The notes under the pieces were generated by a model. The model did no database searches, was not told the origin of the DNA, and saw nothing but the letters and a program-made list of their open reading frames with translations. Shown piece by piece: positions 1-11,225 of a DNA stretch of 64,000 nucleotides. The stretch comes from Pseudomonas sediminis (GTDB taxonomy: Bacteria; Pseudomonadota; Gammaproteobacteria; Pseudomonadales; Pseudomonadaceae). The stretch lies in the NCBI RefSeq assembly GCF_002741105.1, contig NZ_NIQU01000008.1, forward strand, positions 62,001 to 126,000, given 5' to 3'. A program made the translations under genes and the position numbers. The stretch's first letter is position 1. Every line of letters starts with the position of its first letter.

Positions 1-412
1 TGGCGCGCGCCTGATCGGCGGTTCTTACCCCACTCATATTGGGGGCCATATCGGAAATAACAAGGTCCACCGGATTTTCACCGATGGCCTCGAGAATCTG
101 CGCGAAGACCGCGTCATCGGTGAAGTCACCCTGAATGAAAGTGACATCGGGAATGCTGTCCATCTCCAGGATGTCGGAAGCGATCAGCCGTCCTTTGTCA
201 CCGATCACCCGACTGGTGACCTGCGACCAACCGCCCGGTGCCGCGCCGAGATCGACCACGGTCATGCCTGGGCGCAGGATGCGATCCTTCTCCTGGATTT
301 CCAGCAACTTGTAGCTGGCGCGCGAGCGATAGCCGTCCTTCTGCGCCATCTTCACGTAAGGATCGTCAAAATGTTCTTTCAGCCAACGCTGGCTGGTCTT
401 GGAACGTGCCAC
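1..412 (-). CDS. rlmE: 23S rRNA (uridine-2552-2'-O)-methyltransferase, 5' part
   Basis: This is the N-terminal 137 residues of RlmE/FtsJ (RrmJ), which methylates the 2'-O of U2552 in the A-loop of 23S rRNA late in 50S assembly. The rest lies beyond the left edge. The translation starts with GTG at 412 and begins ARSKTSQRW. The SAM-binding motif VVDLGAAPGGWSQ follows at about residue 50, and SDMAPNMSG, carrying the catalytic Asp of the K-D-K-E set, near residue 125. The Lys in SYKLLE is also present. It is divergent from yhbY; no better start codon is visible in frame. In related genomes ftsH usually follows, outside this window. Confidence 0.95.
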   Translation of the reverse strand, partial: MARSKTSQRWLKEHFDDPYVKMAQKDGYRSRASYKLLEIQEKDRILRPGMTVVDLGAAPGGWSQVTSRVIGDKGRLIASDILEMDSIPDVTFIQGDFTDDAVFAQILEAIGENPVDLVISDMAPNMSGVRTADQARA

Positions 413-502
413 TGAAACCTCTGACTCAACGGGTCATGAATAACTGCGCGGGCTCGGGTAAGATAGGCGCCGTTTTCCAGACCGAATTAGGTACTAACGA
501 TT

Positions 503-814
503 ATGCCGCTCACTCAAGAGCAGAAGAAACAATTCAAATCTATCGGCCACCACCTGAAACCTGTATTGATCGTGGCTGACAATGGTTTGACCGAGGGCGT
601 ACTGGCCGAGCTGGACCGCGCCCTGAACGATCACGAGCTGATCAAGGTACAGCTGCGCCTCACCGAACGCGAGGATCGCCAGGCCGCCATTGTAGCCCTG
701 TGCGAGAGCGGACGCGCTGAACTGGTCCAGTCGATTGGCAAGGTCGCCCTGCTCTATCGCAAGAACCCCAAGCCGAATCGCAACCTGTCCAACGTCATTC
801 GTTACCAGGGTTGA
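503..814 (+). CDS. yhbY: YhbY-type CRM-domain RNA-binding protein
   Basis: A 103-residue protein of the CRS1/YhbY (CRM) family, which binds pre-50S ribosomal particles. The single CRM domain fills the protein. The recognisable core is HHLKPVLIVADNGLTEGV, containing the conserved loop (usually GxxG; here the first Gly position is Asp), followed by the helix LAELDRALNDHELIKV and the C-terminal strand ALLYRKNPK. Length matches the family. It is transcribed away from rlmE; a TAAGAT hexamer at 459-464 could be its -10 box. The neighbouring rlmE also acts on the large subunit, which fits a ribosome-assembly role. Confidence 0.93.
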   Translation: MPLTQEQKKQFKSIGHHLKPVLIVADNGLTEGVLAELDRALNDHELIKVQLRLTEREDRQAAIVALCESGRAELVQSIGKVALLYRKNPKPNRNLSNVIRYQG

Positions 815-825
815 GGCGCTTCCAT

Positions 826-861
826 CGCGATCACGGGCAAGCACGGCGTGCCCTGATCGCG
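826..861. terminator. hairpin between convergent yhbY and the DUF4149 gene
   Basis: Arms CGCGATCA(C)GGGCA at 826-839 and TGCCCTGATCGCG at 849-861 pair with one bulged C. There is no T-run on either side, so it may be a bidirectional transcript-end hairpin rather than a classical intrinsic terminator. Confidence 0.4.
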
Positions 862-886
862 AATGAATTCGCGCCTGAACGCGTCG

Positions 887-1327
887 TTAGCGCCTGACCG
901 GCGCCCCAGGCACGGGCTGCAGCACCAGCAACAGCCCACAAAATGCCATCACCAGATAGCTGAAGCGCAACCAGTACTCGACCTCAGGCCAGTACTGCAA
1001 CACAGCAAAGTAGCTCAGGGCCATGGCCGCAACGGTCAGCAGCAGTTGCCCACGCATATCCCGCAACAGACTCGACAGACCCTCACTGCGCAGCAAGGCA
1101 AAAGCCTGCAGCGCAACGCATACCGCTGTCAGACCGACCAGCAGCGGCACCAGCCGCGTGGCTATCTCCTGCACCAGCAGCGGCGCCAGGCCAACCTGAC
1201 CGATAGCCGGCAGGATGACAAATTGCAGCAACCACAAACCGCCAACCCAAAGGGTCTGGGCCAGCTGCCAACTGACGGCAGCGGCCCGCGACGGTTGTTG
1301 CGGTTTAGATATGACGGACTTCGACAA
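887..1327 (-). CDS. DUF4149 family inner-membrane protein
   Basis: A 146-residue hydrophobic protein with about four membrane segments: roughly residues 20-42 (LAQTLWVGGLWLLQFVILPA), 60-78, 88-107 and 118-138. The early TLWVGGLW pattern and length fit the DUF4149 (TMEM205-like) family, whose function is unknown. Its ATG lies 23 bases inside the end of greA, so it is translationally coupled to greA and is the last gene of the carAB-greA transcript. The family is often found at this place next to greA in pseudomonads. Function not assigned. Confidence 0.8.
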   Translation of the reverse strand: MSKSVISKPQQPSRAAAVSWQLAQTLWVGGLWLLQFVILPAIGQVGLAPLLVQEIATRLVPLLVGLTAVCVALQAFALLRSEGLSSLLRDMRGQLLLTVAAMALSYFAVLQYWPEVEYWLRFSYLVMAFCGLLLVLQPVPGAPVRR

Positions 1328-1777
1328 TCTCGTACTCGATCAGGCCGCTGGGGGTCTGCACCGCCACCACATCACCCTCGCTCTTGCCGATCAGGGCACG
1401 AGCGATAGGTGAGCCGACGGAGATCTTGCGCTGCTTGATGTCGGCTTCGTCTTCACCAACGATCTGGTAGGTCACGCTTTCGTCGGTCTCGACGTTGGCG
1501 ATTTCCACCGTGGTACCGAATATCACCTTGCCGGTGTGCTCGATGCTGGTGACGTCGATGATCACTGCGTTCTGCAGACGGCCTTCGATATCACGCACAC
1601 GCGCCTCGACCATGCCCTGCTGCTCGCGCGCGGCATGGTATTCGGCGTTTTCCTTGAGATCGCCCAGCTCGCGGGCTTCACCGATGTCCTGGCTGAGTTT
1701 CGGACGCACCACCTTGGTCAGGTGCGCCAGCTCTTCTTCCAGGGCGCGAGCGCCCTGGACGGTCATGGGGTACTTGT

Positions 1778-1781
<4 letters not shown>
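1305..1781 (-). CDS. greA: transcription elongation factor GreA
   Basis: GreA rescues arrested RNA polymerase by stimulating cleavage of the backtracked transcript. The 158-residue product has the N-terminal coiled coil (about residues 1-75) with the acidic tip motif GDLKENAEYHAAREQQ, in which the Asp and Glu act at the polymerase active site, and the C-terminal FKBP-like domain ending in GLIEYEIVEV. Length is the normal 158. Its ATG overlaps the carB stop by four bases (ATGA), so the two are translationally coupled. A carA-orf-carB-greA operon has been described in P. aeruginosa (from memory); here the middle orf is absent. Confidence 0.98.
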
Positions 1782-4999
<3,218 letters not shown>

Positions 5000-5028
5000 G
5001 GTCTTCTCGAATTCTCTGCTCGGCGGGC

Positions 5029-6177
5029 TTAGCGGCGTTTGGCCATCTCATTGATGAAACGGTCGAACAGCGGCGCAACGTCGTGCGGGCCTGGGCTGGC
5101 TTCCGGGTGCCCCTGGAAGCTGAAGGCGGCCTTGTCGGTACGTTCGATGCCCTGCAGGGTGCCATCGAACAGCGACTTATGGATCGGCCGCACATTGCTC
5201 GGCAGGCTGCTCTCATCCACGGCGAAACCGTGGTTCTGGCTGGTGATCATCACCACGCCGCTATCGAGATCCTGTACCGGGTGGTTGGCACCGTGGTGGC
5301 CATGGCCCATTTTCAGGGTCTTGGCGCCGGACGCCAGGGCCAGCAACTGGTGGCCGAGGCAGATGCCGAATACCGGGATATCGGTTTCCAGGACTTCCTT
5401 GATCGCCTGGATCGCGTAGTCGCACGGCTCGGGATCGCCAGGGCCGTTGGACAGGAACACGCCATCAGGATTGAGCGCCAGCACGTCGCTGGCCGGAGTT
5501 TGCGCCGGCACCACGGTCAGGCGGCAGCCACGCTCGACCAGCATGCGCAGGATGTTCAGCTTCACGCCGTAATCATAGGCGACCACGTGGTAAGGCAGCT
5601 CGCTGGCCGGAATTTCCGGATGGCTGTCGTCCTTCAGGTTCCAGGTGCTTTCACGCCACTCGTAGCGCTCGGTGCAGCTAACCACCTTGGCCAGGTCCAT
5701 GCCTTTGAGGCCCGGGAAGCTGCGCGCCAGCTCCAGTGCTTTCTCTTCGGTGGCATCGTCGCCGACCAGAATGCAGCCGTTTTGCGAACCTTTTTCGCGC
5801 AGGATGCGGGTCAGGCGACGCGTATCGATACCGGCGATGGCGACGGTGCCGTTGGCTTTCAGGTATTCGTCCAGCGGTTGCTTGTCGCGCCAGTTGCTGG
5901 AGATCAGCGGCAGGTCACGAATAATCAGGCCAGCGGCCCATACGCGATTGGACTCGGCATCTTCCGGCGTGGTGCCGGTGTTGCCGATGTGCGGATAAGT
6001 CAGGGTAACGATCTGCTGGGCATAGGATGGATCGGTAAGGATTTCCTGATAGCCGGTCATGGCGGTGTTGAACACCACCTCTCCAATCGTCTGGCCATCG
6101 GCCCCGATGGAATCGCCGCGAAAAATGCTGCCGTCAGCAAGAGCCAAAATGGCAGGTTTGGGGGCTGGCTTAGTCAA
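5029..6177 (-). CDS. carA: carbamoyl-phosphate synthase small (glutaminase) subunit
   Basis: CarA hydrolyses glutamine and channels ammonia to CarB. The class I amidotransferase domain fills the C-terminal half: nucleophile Cys in FGICLGHQLL, and catalytic His/Glu in GHPEASPGPHD. I chose the TTG at 6177, giving TKPAPKPAILALADGS and 382 residues, because a GGAGG Shine-Dalgarno lies five bases upstream and the length fits the roughly 378-residue Pseudomonas CarA. A second TTG at 6210 is open in frame but lacks a comparable site. Upstream lie a short leader ORF and a terminator-like hairpin that probably attenuate the operon. It is first gene of carA-carB-greA-DUF4149. Confidence 0.97.
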   Translation of the reverse strand: MTKPAPKPAILALADGSIFRGDSIGADGQTIGEVVFNTAMTGYQEILTDPSYAQQIVTLTYPHIGNTGTTPEDAESNRVWAAGLIIRDLPLISSNWRDKQPLDEYLKANGTVAIAGIDTRRLTRILREKGSQNGCILVGDDATEEKALELARSFPGLKGMDLAKVVSCTERYEWRESTWNLKDDSHPEIPASELPYHVVAYDYGVKLNILRMLVERGCRLTVVPAQTPASDVLALNPDGVFLSNGPGDPEPCDYAIQAIKEVLETDIPVFGICLGHQLLALASGAKTLKMGHGHHGANHPVQDLDSGVVMITSQNHGFAVDESSLPSNVRPIHKSLFDGTLQGIERTDKAAFSFQGHPEASPGPHDVAPLFDRFINEMAKRR

Positions 6178-6194
6178 GAAGACCTCCGTCTCGA

Positions 6195-6272
6195 TCAAGG
6201 CTTGAAGCAAACGCAGGTTGTAAAAAAGCGGGATGACGTGTGAAGGTCATCCCGCTTTTTTATTTGAGCCAT
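6195..6272 (-). CDS. possible carA leader peptide (25 aa)
   Basis: A 25-codon ORF, MAQIKKRDDLHTSS... to ...CFKP, starts 16 bases before the terminator hairpin at 6228-6255, reads right through it and stops 17 bases before the carA TTG. This is the geometry of pyrimidine attenuators such as pyrBI, where ribosomes following the polymerase block the terminator. No strong Shine-Dalgarno precedes its ATG, so translation is uncertain. Seen: ORF and hairpin. Inferred: function. Confidence 0.45.
   Translation of the reverse strand: MAQIKKRDDLHTSSRFFTTCVCFKP
6222..6261 (-). terminator. terminator/attenuator in the carA leader
   Basis: Perfect 10-bp stem with arms GCGGGATGAC (6228-6237) and GTCATCCCGC (6246-6255), loop of 8. 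It is flanked by six A on the left and six T on the right of the plus strand, so it is an intrinsic terminator on both strands. On the minus strand its U-run ends about 45 bases before the carA start. It could end dapB transcripts, attenuate carA, or both. Confidence 0.85.
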
Positions 6273-6282
6273 TCTGCGTAAC

Positions 6283-6302
6283 TTTTAGTGGACACACTAA
6301 AA
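6283..6302. promoter_or_regulatory. perfect palindrome in the dapB-carA gap
   Basis: Arms TTTTAGTG (6283-6290) and CACTAAAA (6295-6302) are perfect inverted repeats around GACA. The site lies just upstream of the carA leader ORF. It may be an operator or, in RNA, an 8-bp pause hairpin ahead of the terminator. It does not resemble the TGTCGC-type ArgR half-site known in P. aeruginosa. The regulator is unknown. Confidence 0.5.
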
Positions 6303-6367
6303 CAGGAAGCTTACAGGAAAACCCTTTTTCGGTCCACCCGATAAGATGCCTCAGTCACACATTCGCA

Positions 6368-7171
6368 TCAACGCAGGCCCAACACGTCCTGCATGTCGTA
6401 CAGCGCCGGCGAACGCTGCTGCAGCCACAGCGCAGAACGCACTGCGCCCTTGGCGAAAGTCATGCGGCTGGAGGCCTTGTGCGTGATCTCCACGCGCTCG
6501 CCGTCGGCGGCGAACAACACGGTGTGATCACCCACCACATCACCGGCACGCACGGTGGCGAAACCAATGGTTTCACGCTCACGCGCACCGGTCTGACCTT
6601 CACGGCCGTAGACGGCGACCTTCTGCAGATCACGCCCCAATGCATCGGCAACCACTTCGCCCATGCGCAGCGCGGTGCCGGACGGCGCATCGACCTTGTG
6701 CCGGTGGTGGGCTTCGATGATCTCGATATCCACGTCATCACCCAACACGCGAGCTGCGGTATCGAGCAGTTTCAGGCACAGATTGACGCCGACACTGAAG
6801 TTGGCGGCGAAAACGATAGGGATCTGCTTGGCCGCTTCGCTGAGCTGCTGCTTCTCTTCTGGCGTGAAGCCCGTGGTGCCGATGACCATGGCCTTGCCCG
6901 CCTGGCGGCAGACTTCCAGGTTCTTCAGCGTCACCGACGGGTGAGTGAAGTCGATCAGCACATCGAAATCATCGACCACGGCGCTCAGGTCGCCTGCCAG
7001 GGTTACCCCGATCTTGCCCAAGCCGACCAGTTCACCAGCATCTGCACCGATCAGGCTGCTGTCGGCACGGTCGATGGCGGCACTGAGCTTGGCACCCTCG
7101 GCCTGACTGACGGCCTCGATCAGGGTCTTGCCCATACGCCCGGCGGCGCCCATCACTGCAATACGTTGCAT
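6368..7171 (-). CDS. dapB: 4-hydroxy-tetrahydrodipicolinate reductase
   Basis: DapB reduces hydroxy-tetrahydrodipicolinate with NAD(P)H in the lysine/meso-diaminopimelate pathway. The 267-residue product has the N-terminal Rossmann motif AVMGAAGRMGKTL, the substrate-binding and catalytic segment EAHHRHKVDAPSGTA at about residues 155-170, and GTTGFTPEE. Length is typical. It sits between dnaJ (47-base gap containing a hairpin) and the carAB operon, as in other pseudomonads. A terminator separates it from carA, so it is probably transcribed separately or with dnaJ read-through. Confidence 0.98.
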   Translation of the reverse strand: MQRIAVMGAAGRMGKTLIEAVSQAEGAKLSAAIDRADSSLIGADAGELVGLGKIGVTLAGDLSAVVDDFDVLIDFTHPSVTLKNLEVCRQAGKAMVIGTTGFTPEEKQQLSEAAKQIPIVFAANFSVGVNLCLKLLDTAARVLGDDVDIEIIEAHHRHKVDAPSGTALRMGEVVADALGRDLQKVAVYGREGQTGARERETIGFATVRAGDVVGDHTVLFAADGERVEITHKASSRMTFAKGAVRSALWLQQRSPALYDMQDVLGLR

Positions 7172-7189
7172 ACATCAGCTCCAAGCTGT

Positions 7190-7210
7190 CGCCCCGGCAT
7201 CACCGGGGCG
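7190..7210. terminator. hairpin between dnaJ and dapB
   Basis: Arms CGCCCCGG (7190-7197) and CCGGGGCG (7203-7210), loop CATCA. No T-run follows on the minus strand, so it may only stabilise or weakly attenuate the dnaK-dnaJ transcript. Confidence 0.45.
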
Positions 7211-7218
7211 CGTTGCGA

Positions 7219-8346
7219 TTAAACGTCGCCGAAGAAGCGCTTCACGCCTTCGAACCAGCCACTGGCCTTGGGCGAGTGGGAATCGTCACCCTGCAGCGAC
7301 TTGCGGAACTCCTCGAGCAGCTCGCGCTGACGCTTGTTCAGGTTGACCGGCGTTTCCACCGCCACCCGGCACATCAGATCACCAGCCGCACCACCACGAA
7401 CAGGTGCCACGCCCTTGCCGCGCAAGCGGAACAGCTTGCCAGTCTGGGTACCTTCGGGGATCTTCAGCTTGACCCGACCATCGAGGGTCGGCACTTCCAG
7501 CTCGCCACCCAGTGCCGCATCGGCAAAGCTGATCGGTACTTCGCAGTACAGATGCTTGCCATCACGCTGGAAGATCGCATGTTCACGGACGTTGACCACC
7601 ACATACAGGTCACCGGCCGGGCCGCCATGGGTACCGGCCTCGCCCTCGCCAGACAGGCGAATGCGGTCACCGGTATCGACACCTGGCGGCACTTTGACCG
7701 ACAGGGTCTTGCTCTCTTCCACGCGCCCCTGGCCATGACAGCTGCCGCAAGGGTCGGTGATCATCTTGCCGCTGCCATGGCAGCGCGGGCAGGTCTGCTG
7801 TACGGAGAAGAAACCCTGCTGCATGCGCACCTGACCGATACCACCGCACGTGGTACAGGTCACCGGGCTGGTGCCCTTCTTGGCACCCGAGCCATCGCAG
7901 GTCTTGCAACCGACCAGGGTCGGCACGCGGATGGTCACGGTGGTACCGCGTACCGCTTCCTCCAGATCCAGCTCGAGGGTGTAGCGCAGATCCGAGCCGC
8001 GCTGAGCACCGCCACGCGAACCGCCGCGAGCACCGCCGAAGAAGTCGCTGAACACATCCCCGAAGATATCGGAGAAGTTGGCGCCGCCGAAACCAGCGCC
8101 ACCACCGCCACCCATCTGCGGGTCGACCCCGGCGTGGCCGTATTGGTCGTAAGCCGAACGCTTGGCCGCATCAGAAAGTACTTCGTAGGCCTCGTTGGCC
8201 TCCTTGAATTTCTCTTCGGCGTCTTTGTCGTCCGGGTTGCGGTCCGGGTGATACTTCATCGCCAGGCGCCGATAGGCCTTCTTCAGCTCGGCTTCGCTAG
8301 CGCCGCGCTCGACCCCCAGGATCTCGTAATAGTCACGTTTTGCCAT
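7219..8346 (-). CDS. dnaJ: chaperone DnaJ
   Basis: DnaJ is the Hsp40 co-chaperone that delivers clients to DnaK and stimulates its ATPase. The 375-residue protein shows the J domain with the essential HPD in MKYHPDRNPDD, a Gly/Phe-rich stretch (about residues 75-120, GGGGGAGFGGANF), four zinc-binding CxxCxGxG repeats (CKTCDGSG, CTTCGGIG, CPRCHGSG, CGSCHGQG) at about 145-215, and the C-terminal substrate-binding domain. It lies 135 bases after dnaK, and that gap carries two hairpins that could lower its expression relative to dnaK. Confidence 0.99.
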   Translation of the reverse strand: MAKRDYYEILGVERGASEAELKKAYRRLAMKYHPDRNPDDKDAEEKFKEANEAYEVLSDAAKRSAYDQYGHAGVDPQMGGGGGAGFGGANFSDIFGDVFSDFFGGARGGSRGGAQRGSDLRYTLELDLEEAVRGTTVTIRVPTLVGCKTCDGSGAKKGTSPVTCTTCGGIGQVRMQQGFFSVQQTCPRCHGSGKMITDPCGSCHGQGRVEESKTLSVKVPPGVDTGDRIRLSGEGEAGTHGGPAGDLYVVVNVREHAIFQRDGKHLYCEVPISFADAALGGELEVPTLDGRVKLKIPEGTQTGKLFRLRGKGVAPVRGGAAGDLMCRVAVETPVNLNKRQRELLEEFRKSLQGDDSHSPKASGWFEGVKRFFGDV

Positions 8347-8390
8347 AGTTGTGCTGCACTCTCAGATTCGTGAGCTCCAGATACGCCGAC

Positions 8391-8408
8391 GCGGGAGAAG
8401 GCTCCCGC
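8391..8408. terminator. small hairpin between dnaK and dnaJ
   Basis: Arms GCGGGAG (8391-8397) and CTCCCGC (8402-8408) with a four-base loop. It is the second of two hairpins in the dnaK-dnaJ gap and may modulate the downstream transcript; no T-run. Confidence 0.4.
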
Positions 8409-8455
8409 GCGGCGAATCCTGCCCGTCGCGAGCGACGGTGGAGCGTAAAGAAGAG

Positions 8456-8476
8456 GCGGCCTGCCGAGCAGGCCGC
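8456..8476 (-). terminator. hairpin after dnaK, partial terminator
   Basis: Perfect 9-bp stem GCGGCCTGC (8456-8464) and GCAGGCCGC (8468-8476), loop of 3. On the minus strand it is followed by the pyrimidine-rich CTCTTCTTT. It lies just after the dnaK stop and probably gives partial termination, so that dnaK exceeds dnaJ. Confidence 0.55.
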
Positions 8477-8481
8477 GTCCC

Positions 8482-10398
8482 TTACTTGTTCTCCTTGACC
8501 TCTTCGAACTCAGCGTCGACCACGTCGTCACCTGCATCCTTGGCGTCGCCAGCGTCAGCCTGGGCGGCACCACCCTGCGGCTGCTCGGCGTACATCTTCT
8601 GCGCCAGCGGCGTGGTGGCCTCGGACAGGGCGTTCATCTTGGCTTCGATGGCCTCCTTGTCGTCGCCTTTTACAGCCACTTCCAGTTCGCCAATGGCTTT
8701 CTCGATGGCCGCCTTCTCGTCGGCAGTGGCCTTGTCGCCTGCTTCGGTGAGCATCTTGCGGGTGGCGTGCACCAGCTGATCACCCTGGTTACGCGCGGTG
8801 GCCAGCTCCTCGAACTTGCGGTCTTCCTCGGCGTTGGCCTCGGCGTCACGCACCATACGCTCGATTTCGTCATCGGACAGACCGGAGTTGGCCTTGATCA
8901 CGATGGACTGCTGCTTGCCAGTGGCCTTGTCCTTAGCGGACACGTGCAGGATGCCGTTGGCATCGATATCGAAGGTCACTTCGATTTGCGGCACGCCACG
9001 CGGAGCCGGCGGAATCTCGGCCAGGTCGAACTTGCCCAGCGACTTGTTCTGCGCGGCCTGCTTACGCTCACCCTGCAGGACGTGAATGGTCACGGCGCTC
9101 TGGTTGTCATCGGCAGTGGAGAACACCTGCGACTTCTTGGTCGGGATGGTGGTGTTCTTCTCGATCAGCGCAGTCATCACGCCACCCATGGTTTCGATAC
9201 CCAGGGTCAGCGGGGATACGTCCAGCAGCAGTACGTCCTTGACGTCACCAGCCAGAACGGCGCCCTGAATGGCTGCGCCCATGGCAACAGCTTCGTCCGG
9301 GTTGACGTCCTTGCGCGGTTCCTTGCCGAAGAACTCGGTCACCAGCTTCTGCACCAGCGGCATGCGGGTCTGACCACCGACCAGAATCACATCGTTGATA
9401 GAACCAACGTCGACACCAGCATCTTTCAGCGCGATACGGCAAGGCTCGATGGTGCGCTGCACCAGATCCTCGACCAGCGACTCCAGCTTGGAGCGGGAGA
9501 TCTTCACGTTCAGGTGCTTCGGACCGGTGGCATCTGCAGTGATGTACGGCAGGTTGACGTCGGTCTGCTGGCTCGAGGACAGCTCGATCTTGGCTTTCTC
9601 GGCGGCTTCCTTCAGGCGCTGCATGGCCAGCGGGTCACCCTTGAGGTTCATGCCGGTTTCTTTCTTGAATTCGTCGACGAGGTAATCGATCAGACGAATG
9701 TCGAAGTCCTCACCACCGAGGAAGGTGTCGCCATTGGTAGCCAACACTTCGAACTGGTGCTCGCCATCGACTTCAGCGATCTCGATCACCGACACGTCGA
9801 AGGTACCGCCACCCAGGTCATAGACGATCACGGTGTGGTCGCCCTTGGCCTTGTCCATACCGTAGGCCAGCGCGGCCGCAGTCGGCTCGTTGATGATGCG
9901 CTTGACGTCCAGACCAGCGATGCGACCAGCATCCTTGGTGGCCTGACGCTGGCTGTCGTTGAAGTAAGCCGGGACGGTGATTACCGCCTCGGTGACTGCT
10001 TCGCCGAGATAGTCTTCGGCGGTCTTCTTCATCTTCTTGAGAATTTCAGCCGAGATTTGCGGCGGCGCCATCTTCTGGCCGTTCACTTCGACCCAGGCGT
10101 CACCGTTGTCCGCCTTGGCGATCTTGTACGGCACCATCTGAATGTCTTTCTGCACGACTTCTTCGTCGAAACGACGACCGATCAGACGCTTCACCGCATA
10201 CAGGGTGTTGTGCGGATTGGTCACAGCCTGACGCTTGGCCGACTGACCGACGAGGATTTCACCGTCATTGGCATAAGCAATGATGGACGGCGTGGTACGA
10301 GCGCCTTCGGCGTTCTCGATTACCTTGACGTTGCCGTTTTCCAGAATGGAGACGCAGGAGTTGGTGGTCCCCAGGTCGATACCGATAATTTTGCCCAT
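8482..10398 (-). CDS. dnaK: chaperone DnaK (Hsp70)
   Basis: The 638-residue Hsp70 binds exposed hydrophobic peptides in an ATP-dependent cycle with DnaJ and GrpE. The nucleotide-binding domain starts with GIDLGTTNSCV and contains VYDLGGGTFDVS and the linker DVLLLDVSPLTLG near residue 390; the substrate-binding domain and helical lid follow, ending in the acidic VVDAEFEEVKENK typical of bacterial DnaK. It lies 99 bases after grpE in the same direction. A heat-shock promoter is clear before grpE; I found no convincing separate one before dnaK. Confidence 0.99.
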   Translation of the reverse strand: MGKIIGIDLGTTNSCVSILENGNVKVIENAEGARTTPSIIAYANDGEILVGQSAKRQAVTNPHNTLYAVKRLIGRRFDEEVVQKDIQMVPYKIAKADNGDAWVEVNGQKMAPPQISAEILKKMKKTAEDYLGEAVTEAVITVPAYFNDSQRQATKDAGRIAGLDVKRIINEPTAAALAYGMDKAKGDHTVIVYDLGGGTFDVSVIEIAEVDGEHQFEVLATNGDTFLGGEDFDIRLIDYLVDEFKKETGMNLKGDPLAMQRLKEAAEKAKIELSSSQQTDVNLPYITADATGPKHLNVKISRSKLESLVEDLVQRTIEPCRIALKDAGVDVGSINDVILVGGQTRMPLVQKLVTEFFGKEPRKDVNPDEAVAMGAAIQGAVLAGDVKDVLLLDVSPLTLGIETMGGVMTALIEKNTTIPTKKSQVFSTADDNQSAVTIHVLQGERKQAAQNKSLGKFDLAEIPPAPRGVPQIEVTFDIDANGILHVSAKDKATGKQQSIVIKANSGLSDDEIERMVRDAEANAEEDRKFEELATARNQGDQLVHATRKMLTEAGDKATADEKAAIEKAIGELEVAVKGDDKEAIEAKMNALSEATTPLAQKMYAEQPQGGAAQADAGDAKDAGDDVVDAEFEEVKENK

Positions 10399-10497
10399 GA
10401 ATGTTCTCCCGAAACTTTGATTTTTCCGTCGCCTCGTTTCTCAGGCGCCGGCAGCACTAAAACGCTTGACTTAAAAATGGGGTCGTTACAGCTGATT

Positions 10498-11067
10498 TCA
10501 AGCCTGCTCGTCGATACTCGGCGGCGGCGTGGTTGGCGCCTTGCTGACCACGACCATGGCCGGGCGCAGCAGGCGACCGTTAAGCAGATAGCCCTTCTGG
10601 AACACCTTGAGCACCGAATTCGGCTCGGTATGAATGCTCTCTTCCATGGCCATGGCCTGGTGGTGCTCCGGGTTGAACGGCGCGCCGTGCGGGTCGATGG
10701 CTTCCAGGTTGTAGCGAGCCAGCGTGTCGTGGAACAACTTGAGGGTCAGTTGCATGCCTTCACGCACGGCCTTGATCGATACATCGTCAGGGCTGGACAG
10801 CTCCAGGCCACGCTCCAGGCTGTCGATTACCGGCAGCAGGTCGCCGGCGAATTTTTCCAGCGCAAACTTGTGCGCCTTTTCCACATCCTGCTCTGCGCGG
10901 CGACGCACGTTCTGCAGGTCGGCAGCCATGCGCAGCGACTGATCCTGCGCAGCGGCCAGTTGCTCTTCCAGCGTTTGCACGCGAGCAGCCAGGTCGTCAC
11001 TCGGCGCTACAGCTTCCGCTGCCTGCGCTTCGGGATTCTGCGTATCCAGGGTCTGTTCGTCAGCCAT
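10498..11067 (-). CDS. grpE: nucleotide exchange factor GrpE
   Basis: GrpE releases ADP from DnaK. I start it at 11067 (MADEQTLDTQ, 189 residues) because a GAGGAGA Shine-Dalgarno lies just upstream; the open frame runs 40 codons further but would include the promoter. The order is an acidic disordered N-terminus, a long coiled coil (about 40-105, LEEQLAAAQDQSLRMAADLQNVRRR), then the beta domain with PEHHQAMAMEES and GYLLNGRLLRPAMVVVSK. It heads grpE-dnaK-dnaJ and is divergent from recN. Confidence 0.97.
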   Translation of the reverse strand: MADEQTLDTQNPEAQAAEAVAPSDDLAARVQTLEEQLAAAQDQSLRMAADLQNVRRRAEQDVEKAHKFALEKFAGDLLPVIDSLERGLELSSPDDVSIKAVREGMQLTLKLFHDTLARYNLEAIDPHGAPFNPEHHQAMAMEESIHTEPNSVLKVFQKGYLLNGRLLRPAMVVVSKAPTTPPPSIDEQA

Positions 11068-11120
11068 GCCTTTCTCCTCTCGAAAAAACTGGCGCGATAC
11101 CGGCTCGCGCTCCTGCCGCC

Positions 11121-11151
11121 TATATGGAGTCAATTCCACAGCTTTCAAGGG
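11121..11151 (-). promoter_or_regulatory. sigma-32 heat-shock promoter of grpE
   Basis: On the minus strand CCCTTGAAA (plus 11143-11151) is followed after 13 bases by CTCCATATA (plus 11121-11129). This closely matches the RpoH consensus CTTGAAA and CCCCATnT and lies about 55 bases before the grpE ATG. Confidence 0.8.
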
Positions 11152-11186
11152 GCGATAGACGAGGATTGCCAGGAAAAGAAAAAACA

Positions 11187-11202
11187 CTGTATAAATAACC
11201 AG
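11187..11202 (+). promoter_or_regulatory. LexA box of recN
   Basis: CTGTATAAATAACCAG fits the SOS-box pattern CTG-N10-CAG with the AT-rich centre. It lies 24 bases before the recN ATG. recN is a classical SOS gene, which supports the call. Confidence 0.85.
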
Positions 11203-11225
11203 ACATCAATTCGGGAGCGTTCGCC

